Of a DNA stretch of 61,394 nt, positions 10,501 through 16,961 are shown one piece after another. The translations under genes were made by a program, and so were the position numbers. The stretch's first letter is position 1; the number at the start of each line of letters is the position of its first letter. Origin of the DNA: JAAZLS01 sp964585925 (GTDB lineage Bacteria; Bacillota; Dethiobacteria; DTU022); NCBI GenBank assembly GCA_964585925.1, contig CAZPFS010000010.1, positions 1-61,394 on the forward strand. The letters run 5' to 3'. The notes beneath the pieces were generated by a model. That model was not told where the DNA came from. It saw only the letters and a list, made by a program, of their open reading frames with translations, and did no database searches.

Positions 10501-10895
10501 TAAAAGGTAACAGACCATTGACACCGGAAGATATAAAATTCTTGGAACATATCCTTTGGAATGAGCTGGGTACCCAAGAACAGTACGCTGCTCAATATGG
10601 AAAAACACCGCTGGGCGAACTGGTGCGTTCTATTGTAGGCTTGGACCACAAGGCGGCGCATGACGCTTTCTCTCAGTTCTTAAGCGACACAATGCTGGAT
10701 AGCAGGCAGATGTACTTTGTGAGGCAAATCGTAAATTACATCGTGAAGAACGGCATGATGAAAGATTTGTCGGTTTTGCAGGAAAGCCCCTTTATAGACC
10801 AGGGAAGCATCAGCGATCTATTTGATGATGTGGCAGTGTTTAAGAATTTGCGGGCTGTGATTGAGGGGATAAATCGGAACGCGATGGTGGCATGA
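7575..10895 (+). CDS. hsdR: Type I restriction enzyme endonuclease/translocase subunit
   Basis: ATP-driven translocase and nuclease of the type I system, 1106 residues from ATG 7575; GTG 7560 is less likely because AGTGAGG sits correctly for the ATG. Order of parts: a DUF4145-like N-terminal helical domain (about residues 10-120), a PD-(D/E)xK nuclease with ADYVLL followed by AIIEAKRTS (about 235-256), Walker A ATGSGKTRTI near 366, DEAH in IVIDEAHRS near 465, and helicase motif VI QMIGRGTRL near 700. All key residues are present, so the nuclease arm looks intact even though hsdM is frameshifted. Confidence 0.95.
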   Translation: MRTNFDFLKKDPQFEPFAEAAVSAERVMSISPALSATASRTALGIAVKWMYSADNHLTMPYDDKLATLISGEDFKDLLPIGMIAKLDYLRRVGNNAAHKPKSINRDQAALALQNLHSFLDFVAYCYSTDYEETSFNEALLEQRSEIAAVPLIPAAEEVDLQDLFDENKPHREELTAKRQEQLKQGYTVKPMDMTEAQTRKAYIDTMLQDAGWQRGANWMNEYPIDEMPNRSGFGYADYVLLGDNGLPLAIIEAKRTSVNVEKGRQQAVLYADLLENKFRQRPIIFMANGYETRFWDDRHYPERQVSGIYSKRDLEKYFNIIKDRAPLKGVRISDEISDRYYQKEAIQAICDAIGERNRRKALLVMATGSGKTRTIISLADGLIRHGWVKNLLFLADRNALVTQAKRAFHNLMPNLSLCNLTEDKEEANARAVFSTYQTMINCIDATRDDKGDRLFTPGYFDLIVIDEAHRSIYNKYKDIFTYFDALLVGLTATPKDDIDKNTYSIFDLESGVPTYGYELAQAVQDGYLVDFISIETTLKFMTEGITYDELSPEEQEEYENTFTDEDGNLPVAIDSSALNQWIFNSDTIRKALNTLMTHGQRVEFGEKIGKTIIFAKNHNHAEKILEVWNQEHPDYNAHYARVIDNYTNYAQSLIDDFSVKNKMPQIAISVDMLDTGIDVPEILNLVFFKKVMSRAKFWQMIGRGTRLCEGLIDGKDKEQFYIFDLCGNFEFFRLHAKGREAGVVSTLQESIFNTEVELIYKLQDLTFQTEVLQSYRKDLVQDLLAQVKALPRDNFAVKQHLRYIDQYQSEEDFAALTYENTLQIAEHIAPLILPSYEDASATRFDQLIYQIELAMLMEKNFKQAKNDVVSKANELTKYGTIPAIARQKDLLEQIVLNDYLERAGIMDYEDMRIKLRDLIKYIPEKDRYRYDTDFKDDILSMKVRESQLNNDDLAQYKKKVNYYILQHQDIPAIAKLKGNRPLTPEDIKFLEHILWNELGTQEQYAAQYGKTPLGELVRSIVGLDHKAAHDAFSQFLSDTMLDSRQMYFVRQIVNYIVKNGMMKDLSVLQESPFIDQGSISDLFDDVAVFKNLRAVIEGINRNAMVA

Positions 10896-10944
10896 AGTGT
10901 AGTGAAAAATGCCTTTCTTGCTTCGTAAGGTTGGGAGGAAGTTT

Positions 10945-11217
10945 ATGGGGCAAAAATATCGCTTGGCACTTTTGAGCATATCTACGGTAGCATTGCATGT
11001 GATAGGACGAGTTATTACAGGAAGCCTTTCATTTTTATATAGTGATTTTTGGTTTGCATCAGGCTTACTGTTGTTAATACTTCTTTCACTTATTGATCAA
11101 CCATTTTTTTCAAAGGATTCAAATATATTTGTTAATGCAGTAACAGCAGCATTGTCATTGTTATTAGGGATGGATTGTTTTGGATGTTTACTATCTTTGT
11201 TATTTACCTTGCAGTAA
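10945..11217 (+). CDS. Small membrane protein next to the HerA-type ATPase
   Basis: A 90-residue hydrophobic protein with about three membrane segments: ALLSISTVALHVIG, FASGLLLLILLSLI and NAVTAALSLLLG. ATG 10945 is preferred over ATG 10909 because GGGAGG stands 6-7 bases before it. I recognise no family. It overlaps the following ATPase gene by 34 bases in another frame. Either they are two coupled proteins, or a single-base indel has split one longer membrane-anchored ATPase. The region is clearly AT-rich compared with flanking genes. Confidence 0.55.
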   Translation: MGQKYRLALLSISTVALHVIGRVITGSLSFLYSDFWFASGLLLLILLSLIDQPFFSKDSNIFVNAVTAALSLLLGMDCFGCLLSLLFTLQ

Positions 11218-13028
11218 GTAGCTATGCGCTTATGTGGATAAGAAAGTCAAAACTATCAGAAGAAAGAGCGATAGTACAATTCGTTTCTCGTTTGAATCGC
11301 CAATTAGGTAAACCGGAAGTAATCTTTTCTGCATTTTTTTTGTGGGGTGGAATAAAACAATTTGGAACAAACTCAACAGGTTTTAATGCGTTACTGTGGT
11401 ATTGGATCGTATTCATGGTTCTCAATGTTCCTTCTTTAGCAAGTAGTGTTGAAAATCTTTTTACTAGACCGAAGGATGATACGCAAGGCAATGCAATTGG
11501 TGAGATATTTGGTGTGCAATCAAAAAACACATTCTTGGTAAAATTGTTACCAGAACGAAAGAGTAATACTAGCGTATTCGATTTTGTAGAATTTGAGTAT
11601 TCTATAGATAAAAAAAGGAGGAAGGGATTAATTGTTGATGTTTACCTCTTGAACCAAGAGCAATGGATTAAAATTCTATGTACAAGAGAAATTGATTCGA
11701 TATGTGAAGATAAGTATGATAAATGCATTCCAGATGTTGTCTATAAACGGTTTTTACCCAATAACACAGATTTTCTCAAGCGATTTGTCGGCATTGTGGC
11801 AGAAAATTCTACCATCAATAAAATAAAGTTTGTCTATAATTCGCGTTTAAAAATCTATGAAGGGCAACTTGTTGAATTGCATGTCAATAACCAAAAGGTT
11901 CTTTACCAAATTGTACAAGGTATCACCAAGGTTGAGAATTTAGAGAGCAAAAATGAAACAGGTTTTATTGAGGGCGAAGCAATTCAATTGGGATCATGGA
12001 ATGATAATGAAGCTCGATTTGAGCTATTTGGCTGGGTGCCAAGTATCAATACACCAATCTTTATTGCATCTACAATATCTTCTCCAGCTGTGGGTGTTGA
12101 TGAATATATTATAGGCAATATACCAAGTACTAATTATCCTGCTATTTTGAATAAAGATAATGCGATTACCCATCATATGGCTGTCTTGGGGGTTACAGGG
12201 TGTGGAAAATCTGTATTTGTTCGAAATCTTATAAGACAAATTGCTTGTGATGAAACGAGAGTGATTATTGTTGACCTAACAGGGGAGTATCAAATACGTT
12301 TTGAGGGAATTGTTCCTATCGTAGATGCGGAAAATGCAAACAAAACATTTGAGGCCATTGAAATTATTGCAAAAGAGAAAGCAAAATTTGCAAATCAGCA
12401 GGACAAGAGTATTATCGACAACAAAGAAAAAAATATAAAGGAGGCTTTTTATACGTCAATTAAAACATTTTTAGAAAGCGGCGAAAAACAATCAATATTT
12501 GAGATACCGGACATATCAAATAATGCGGATATTCTTGAATATACAAAATGGTTTTTTTGGGTTTTGTTTCAGACAGCAAAAATAAAACAAAATTTTGGCA
12601 AGCGAGTGTGTGTTGTTTTAGAAGAAGCACATACTATAATCCCTGAAACCAATGCAATGGGTGTTTCTGATTATGCTTCTCGAGCAACAGTGAATAGTAT
12701 AGCGCAGATTGCCTTACAGGGCCGGAAATACAACATTGGTTTTATTGTAATTGCGCAACGCACTGCAAATGTTTCTAAAACAGTACTTACACAGTGCAAT
12801 ACCATCATTGCCTTCCAATCATTTGATAAAACCAGCAGCGATTTTTTGTCAAATTATCTTGGTTCTGATTTGATTGGAGTTTTATCGTCTTTGAAATTTA
12901 GAACTGCAATTGCCACAGGAAAAGCGTTTCGGTCAACAACACCAATGATTTTTGAGGTACCTGAAATTCAAGAAGAAATATATTTTCCCGAAGAAACGAA
13001 AATGAAAAGGGAAGCAGAAGAAGCTTAA
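11184..13028 (+). CDS. Membrane-anchored HerA/FtsK-type (DUF87) ATPase
   Basis: Encodes 614 residues from ATG 11184. Two N-terminal membrane segments (FTIFVIYLAVSSYALMW, and LLWYWIVFMVLNVPSLA) are followed by a beta-rich HAS-barrel-like region and then a RecA-type motor. Walker A is GVTGCGKSVFVRN near residue 335 and Walker B is VCVVLEEAHT near 480. HerA-family motors pump DNA and in defence islands usually pair with a nuclease or Sir2 partner. None is adjacent here except the upstream hsdR. Low GC and position after a restriction system suggest acquisition by transfer. A defence role is inference. Confidence 0.78.
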   Translation: MFTIFVIYLAVSSYALMWIRKSKLSEERAIVQFVSRLNRQLGKPEVIFSAFFLWGGIKQFGTNSTGFNALLWYWIVFMVLNVPSLASSVENLFTRPKDDTQGNAIGEIFGVQSKNTFLVKLLPERKSNTSVFDFVEFEYSIDKKRRKGLIVDVYLLNQEQWIKILCTREIDSICEDKYDKCIPDVVYKRFLPNNTDFLKRFVGIVAENSTINKIKFVYNSRLKIYEGQLVELHVNNQKVLYQIVQGITKVENLESKNETGFIEGEAIQLGSWNDNEARFELFGWVPSINTPIFIASTISSPAVGVDEYIIGNIPSTNYPAILNKDNAITHHMAVLGVTGCGKSVFVRNLIRQIACDETRVIIVDLTGEYQIRFEGIVPIVDAENANKTFEAIEIIAKEKAKFANQQDKSIIDNKEKNIKEAFYTSIKTFLESGEKQSIFEIPDISNNADILEYTKWFFWVLFQTAKIKQNFGKRVCVVLEEAHTIIPETNAMGVSDYASRATVNSIAQIALQGRKYNIGFIVIAQRTANVSKTVLTQCNTIIAFQSFDKTSSDFLSNYLGSDLIGVLSSLKFRTAIATGKAFRSTTPMIFEVPEIQEEIYFPEETKMKREAEEA

Positions 13029-13120
13029 AGAATAGAAAATTTCATAGTAGTTGCCCGTACCCTATTTGATGGGCAGTAGAAACGTCGGGGTAAACTGAAC
13101 ATTAGAAAGGGGAAAACATA

Positions 13121-13425
13121 ATGGCCAAGCAGTATGATTTTTTTAAATTAAATGGAAGCCATAACGAAGGATTGAAAGAACCAAGGAAACTGTATCACAG
13201 GTGGTCAGGGATCTACTAGGTAAATGAGAATACGATGCATGGCTGGGTTAAGCTTTTGTTTATGCTAATCTAAAAGTGCCCCAGAAGTGGGAAATTAAGC
13301 CCTGAGGATGAACGGCTAAGAAAGCCGGAGCGGGAAAACAGGGATCTGTATGGGGAGAATGAGAGATCTTAAAAAAGGCGGCAGCCTGCTTCGCACCTAC
13401 CCCGGGGACGGTGACTTAAGCCGGT
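13121..13425 (+). pseudogene. Decayed IS3-family transposase OrfA
   Basis: Starts MAKQYD after a GAAAGGGG site, typical of IS3 OrfA, but soon runs out of frame and stops. Further on, SPEDERLRKPERENRDLYGE followed by EILKKAAACF (after a one-base frame change near 13368) matches the leucine-zipper end of OrfA. At least two frameshifts are needed and no OrfB remains. It is a relic of an insertion sequence. Confidence 0.7.
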
Positions 13426-13804
13426 AGAAATCAAAGGGCAGTCACCTACTATGGGGTCAGAGGCATTGGCGGGTAGAAATTGAAATCAGCTTCGCCAGTA
13501 GTCAAATCATGTTTCTATCAATAACTGGATCAGAGAATTTGGGAGAGAAATATGGCAAGAACCTATCCAAAAAAGATTAAAAATAAACCCACCAGCTTCA
13601 ATCGCAGGGATGGTGTCTCCTATGGTAAACGAATCGGATTGTCTGCCCTGTTGTATGATAACCTGTGGGGTGTTGATAACTGTTCCGTTTACATTCGTGA
13701 GAACAGCGCGAAGTATTCGACATTGTTTAGGTACAATTTGAAGCCGTAGCAAAAATAAAGAAGCACTATCTTTTAAAGACAATACTCGGGATATGATTTT
13801 CTAT

Positions 13805-13853
13805 TATAGCCCTGTAATGGAATAAACATTGATTATTCCTTTGCAGGGCTATA
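13805..13853 (+). promoter_or_regulatory. satD promoter embedded in a 21-base imperfect inverted repeat
   Basis: The arms at 13805-13825 and 13833-13853 match in 19 of 21 positions around a 7-base loop; their ends read TATAGCCCTG and CAGGGCTATA. The promoter TTGATT (13829-13834), 17 bases, TATAAT (13852-13857) lies in the loop and right arm. There is no T-tract after it, so it is not a terminator for the plus strand. It is a good candidate operator for autoregulation by the HTH domain of SatD (inference). Confidence 0.65.
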
Positions 13854-13891
13854 TAATATCTAACAAGCAAAAATAGCGCAGGTGTTGAGAT

Positions 13892-14578
13892 ATGTACTTT
13901 TCCTTCGATTACGATCCTTATATATCGCTGATTGGTGATATAAGGGGTTCCAGGCTGATTAAAGACAGAAAAGAAACGCAAAAAAAACTGGAGGCAATAC
14001 TAAAAGGTATAAATCAGAAGTATGGAGGGGACATAGTTTCCAAATTCACCATAACACTGGGGGATGAATTTCAAGGGTTGCTCAGCAGTGGGACGAATGT
14101 GATTAAAATAATTACTGAAATAGAAAACAGGCTGCATCCGGTAAAAATGAGGTTTGGCATAGGGGTGGGGGAAATATCCACTCAAATAAATCATGATCTG
14201 GCGATCGGGGCCGATGGATCCAGTTATTACGAGGCGAGAAGAGCGGTTGAGTACTTGAAGCAAAGCGAAAAGAAGAAGCAATCGGCGGTAGCGGATATCA
14301 GGCTGGAGGTTTTTGGAAGAAGGCAGGATTCTGCCGATTTGGTGAACACGATACTGTCGTTGATGTCGGCGCTCGAACGCTCCTGGACAGGCCGGCAGCG
14401 GCAGACGATATGGGCGATGCTTGAAGAACCGGAGAGCCAGGTAAATGTGGCTAAAAGGTTAGGGGTGCAGCAATCAACGGTCCAGAAGAGCTTATCCGGC
14501 AGTCACTTTTACACATATAGAGGGGCAATGGATATTTTGGGAAAAGTATTGGGTGAAATAAGGAGGGCCGATGTTTAA
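13892..14578 (+). CDS. SatD-family protein with cyclase-like N-terminus and C-terminal HTH
   Basis: I recognise the 228-residue SatD family, whose biochemical role is not established. The N-terminal region shows SLIGDIRGSR (D16), then TITLGDEFQGLL (D58), then MRFGIGVGEI and IGADGSSYYEARRA. The order and the 42-residue spacing of the two aspartates resemble class III nucleotidyl cyclases, which bind two metals through Asp residues about 44 apart, with an RIGIHTGE-like strand and a late Arg. The C-terminal part (about 150-228), VNVAKRLGVQQSTVQKSL, is a helix-turn-helix. The gene overlaps the membrane protein gene downstream by 8 bases. Cyclase activity is inference. Confidence 0.82.
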   Translation: MYFSFDYDPYISLIGDIRGSRLIKDRKETQKKLEAILKGINQKYGGDIVSKFTITLGDEFQGLLSSGTNVIKIITEIENRLHPVKMRFGIGVGEISTQINHDLAIGADGSSYYEARRAVEYLKQSEKKKQSAVADIRLEVFGRRQDSADLVNTILSLMSALERSWTGRQRQTIWAMLEEPESQVNVAKRLGVQQSTVQKSLSGSHFYTYRGAMDILGKVLGEIRRADV

Positions 14579-15323
14579 GGAATATTTGCTTATCCTGTTG
14601 TTTGCGCATATTGTAGGTGATTTTTATTTGCAGACAGAATGTATGGCCCGAAAAAAGGGAAATAAGTACATCTGGATTTTGGTGCATTGTTTCTATTACT
14701 GGGCGGTGTTATCGGTGATTTTTTTGGGTCTGCTTTCAAGGCAGACTCTGATATATGCATTTTGGGTTGCCGGGGCGCATCTGGTGATTGATTCCATAAA
14801 ATATCTTTATATGAATCACAAAAAGCCCACTGCGCCGGAATCGATCAGAAATATCTTCTTTGTAGATCAGGCGGTACATCTGGCGAGTTTGATGATTGTT
14901 GCCTATATACTTGCGGTACGGGGCAGCACGCTGGGTATTTACGGTTACGGCAATGTGGCGAGTTTTTTCGAGGCATTGAATATCTCGCCTCAATTGGCAC
15001 TGCGGTGGGCATTGGTGATATTGATTGTACATAAACCGGCGAACATCGTAATTTCAAAATTACTTACTATATACAAACCCGGCGTAGAAACCGGCAATAA
15101 CACCAGGGATAAAAATGCAGGCAGATTTATTGGCAGCCTTGAGAGAATAGTTATGGTTATCCTAATATCGGCAGATCAATATGCGGCTATAGGGCTGGTG
15201 TTAACAGCCAAATCGATTGCCAGATACGAAAGGATTACGAAGGACCCGGAGTTTTCCGAATACTATCTGCTGGGAACACTGTTAAGTACTTTAATAGCAA
15301 TTGTTGCATCATTAATTTTGTGA
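14571..15323 (+). CDS. DUF3307 polytopic membrane protein
   Basis: A 250-residue integral membrane protein with six or more hydrophobic segments, recognised as DUF3307. The N-terminal half carries His/Asp motifs set in or near membrane helices: AHIVGDFYLQ, GAHLVIDSIK and DQAVHLA. Such HxxxD patterns could bind a metal and suggest a membrane-embedded enzyme, but this is inference. Its ATG lies inside the satD end with AGGAGGG in front, so the two proteins are made together. Confidence 0.8.
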   Translation: MFKEYLLILLFAHIVGDFYLQTECMARKKGNKYIWILVHCFYYWAVLSVIFLGLLSRQTLIYAFWVAGAHLVIDSIKYLYMNHKKPTAPESIRNIFFVDQAVHLASLMIVAYILAVRGSTLGIYGYGNVASFFEALNISPQLALRWALVILIVHKPANIVISKLLTIYKPGVETGNNTRDKNAGRFIGSLERIVMVILISADQYAAIGLVLTAKSIARYERITKDPEFSEYYLLGTLLSTLIAIVASLIL

Positions 15324-15502
15324 AGATTCTATTTCAGACAGTATATGCAAGAATGCTTACCCCTTATTTCACATCGAAAATAGGATGCGGCCTTGGGGGC
15401 AGGTTAATGACAGCAAAACCAGCCGACTCTCGTCTAGTTTAACTGGAGGGGGTTGTTGTGGAATCGGGTGGTTTTGTAGCTGTTTTGGGCACCGCCGTGT
15501 AC

Positions 15503-15688
15503 CTATTTTTTATCTTTCTTAGTCAGATCAACTATGCCATATTTTTCTTCAAATTCCCTGACACAACTATTAATAAGAAACATGATCTGCCCGCTGGCAG
15601 ATCGATCTTCATACTTTGCCACATAGTGGAACTTTTGCAACAGTTCCTCGTCAATTCTAATACTTATATGTTTGTTTCTTTTCTTCAA
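15503..15688 (-). CDS. Ribbon-helix-helix (Arc/CopG-like) regulator
   Basis: A 61-residue protein, KKRNKHISIRIDEELLQKF, in which a short basic beta-strand (HISIRI) is followed by two helices (DEELLQKFHYVAKYE and SASGQIMFLINSCVREFEE). This is the ribbon-helix-helix fold of Arc/CopG repressors. The TTG start at 15688 has AAAGGAGAT about 6 bases upstream. It is divergent from the SLOG gene and the shared intergenic DNA carries palindromes, so it probably represses one or both promoters. An antitoxin role is possible but no toxin is adjacent. Confidence 0.8.
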   Translation of the reverse strand: MKKRNKHISIRIDEELLQKFHYVAKYEDRSASGQIMFLINSCVREFEEKYGIVDLTKKDKK

Positions 15689-15713
15689 CCCAATCTCCTT
15701 TGTGGCAAGAAAT

Positions 15714-15787
15714 ACACTTATTTTATGTCCATAATAAGTGTAAGCTGTGATACACTGTCAAATATGCACTAACTGTTAGTGTATAAT
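15714..15787. promoter_or_regulatory. Divergent promoters with nested palindromes between RHH and SLOG genes
   Basis: Rightward, TATAAT lies at 15782-15787. Leftward, TTGACA (complement of 15756-15761) and TATTAT (complement of 15731-15736) are 19 bases apart. Two palindromes overlap them: ACACTTATT/AATAAGTGT (15714-15722 and 15733-15741) and CACTAACTGTTAGTG (15767-15781), the second set inside TACACT...AGTGTA (15751-15783). Repeated ACACT/AGTGT half-sites fit ribbon-helix-helix binding. Confidence 0.6.
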
Positions 15788-15809
15788 ATTTTATGGGGGA
15801 ACACTTTAA

Positions 15810-16283
15810 ATGGACAAAACATCAACCTGCTGTTTTACTGGACACTGGGAATTACCTGCAAAAGACATTGAGTGTATCTTGATACGCCTAAACCATGGGG
15901 TGGAGAAACTTATCGAACAAGGCGTAACCACATTTATTTCCGGCGGAAGGTCGGGATTTGATCAAATAGCCGCCTCGTTAATTGTTGCTAAAAAAGAAAT
16001 GGGAGGGAAAATCCGGTTATTATTTGTATTGCCCTGCAAGAATCAGGATGATTTTTGGGGTCCCGAGCAAAAAGAATTTTACCATAAATTATTGCCCGAA
16101 GCGGACGAAGTTATATACGTTTCTCAAGAATATCGGGATGACTGCATTAAAAAACAAAAGCATTACATGATTGACCGTTCGGCTTATTGTATCTGTGCCT
16201 ATTTTTGCCCGGCCGGCAGAACCTCCCAGACCATCAGATATGCCCGGAAAAAAGGGCTGAAGATTATCAATGTGGCCTACTAG
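15810..16283 (+). CDS. SLOG-family (DUF1273/YpsA-like) nucleotide-binding protein
   Basis: A 157-residue protein starting with CCFTGHWELP, typical of the YpsA/DUF1273 branch of the SLOG superfamily. A Rossmann-like segment, TFISGGRSGFDQIAA, follows and the end is RYARKKGLKIINVAY. SLOG proteins bind nucleotides or nucleotide-derived ligands and are common in defence and stress loci. The usual R of the FTGHR motif is W here. GGGGGAA stands before the ATG. No other gene is co-directional and close, so it appears monocistronic. The function is unknown. Confidence 0.82.
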   Translation: MDKTSTCCFTGHWELPAKDIECILIRLNHGVEKLIEQGVTTFISGGRSGFDQIAASLIVAKKEMGGKIRLLFVLPCKNQDDFWGPEQKEFYHKLLPEADEVIYVSQEYRDDCIKKQKHYMIDRSAYCICAYFCPAGRTSQTIRYARKKGLKIINVAY

Positions 16284-16351
16284 CCCAAAACTACTGATAT
16301 GAGGTGGATCCGGAAAAGAGCCTCTTCACCAAACCATGGTAAGATGAAAAG

Positions 16352-16379
16352 TGCAACCCACGGTATTTTTTCCGGTCTA
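16352..16379 (+). promoter_or_regulatory. Candidate ECF-type promoter for the sigma/anti-sigma operon
   Basis: TGCAAC (16352-16357), 16 bases, GGTCTA (16374-16379). This resembles the ECF-type consensus TGAAAC-N16/17-CGTC with one mismatch in each core. It lies 22 bases before the TTG start of the sigma gene and suggests autoregulation. Seen by eye only. Confidence 0.45.
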
Positions 16380-16400
16380 TATAGGTAGGAGGGCGCCACA

Positions 16401-16961
16401 TTGAATGATTTGCGGATTATATCCCTATATTGGAATCGTGATGAAGAGGCGGTTACCCAAACCCGTTTAAAGTACGGCCGCTATCTTAACACCATTGCGT
16501 ATAATATTCTGGCAAATCGGGAGGATAGTGAAGAGTGTCTCAGCGACACCTGTCTTAAGGTCTGGAACGCCATCCCTGAGGATAGGCCTTCAAATTTTCG
16601 GGCCTATATCGGCAAAATTGCCCGCAACCTATCTCTGAACCGTTATCATGAGCGCAGGGCCCAGAAACGAGGAGGGGGCGAGGTGGAGCTGCTTTTAAGC
16701 GAGCTGGAGGGCTGTGTTCCAGCGCTCCATACAGTGGAGGGTTTAAGCGAACTATCCTTGGTTGCCGCAACCATCAATAAATTTCTGGAGGGACTGGGCA
16801 GGGAAGAACGGGTCCTGTTTGTGCGCAGGTACTGGTATGCCAATTCAATCCGCGACCTGGCCCGGCTAACAGGTTACAGCGAGAGCAAGATCAAATCTCT
16901 TTTGTACCGCCTCAGAAACCGGCTGAAAATCCATCTGGAGGAGGAAGGTGTTGCCCTATGA
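16401..16961 (+). CDS. ECF-type RNA polymerase sigma factor
   Basis: A 186-residue extracytoplasmic-function sigma-70 protein. Region 2 includes ILANREDSEECLSDTCLKVW (about residues 35-54) and FRAYIGKIARNLSLNRY. Region 4 with its helix-turn-helix is RDLARLTGYSESKIKSLLYR near residues 152-171. The TTG start has AGGAGGG about 9 bases upstream. The stop overlaps the ATG of the next gene (ATGA), the usual layout for a sigma factor and its membrane regulator. Confidence 0.92.
   Translation: MNDLRIISLYWNRDEEAVTQTRLKYGRYLNTIAYNILANREDSEECLSDTCLKVWNAIPEDRPSNFRAYIGKIARNLSLNRYHERRAQKRGGGEVELLLSELEGCVPALHTVEGLSELSLVAATINKFLEGLGREERVLFVRRYWYANSIRDLARLTGYSESKIKSLLYRLRNRLKIHLEEEGVAL

Larger units (their letters stand above)
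13029..13891. other. Gene-poor interval between the HerA-type ATPase and satD
   Basis: Holds the IS3 OrfA relic in its first half and the satD promoter with its palindrome at its right end. A 65-codon frame at 13552-13749 (plus strand, GGGAGAG before its ATG) has no recognisable similarity and I do not call it as a gene with confidence. No structural RNA was recognised. Confidence 0.5.

Noticed and set aside
13552..13749. A 65-codon frame (MARTYPKKIKN) between the IS3 relic and satD
   Set aside because: It has a fair ribosome site but no recognisable similarity or domain, and the opposite strand is equally open. Kept only as a note in the interval.
15458..15772. A plus-strand frame of 104 codons starting MESGGFVAVLG with a good ribosome site
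   Set aside because: It runs antisense through the whole RHH regulator gene, which has better support. The similarity to small holin-like membrane peptides is limited to the first 20 residues.
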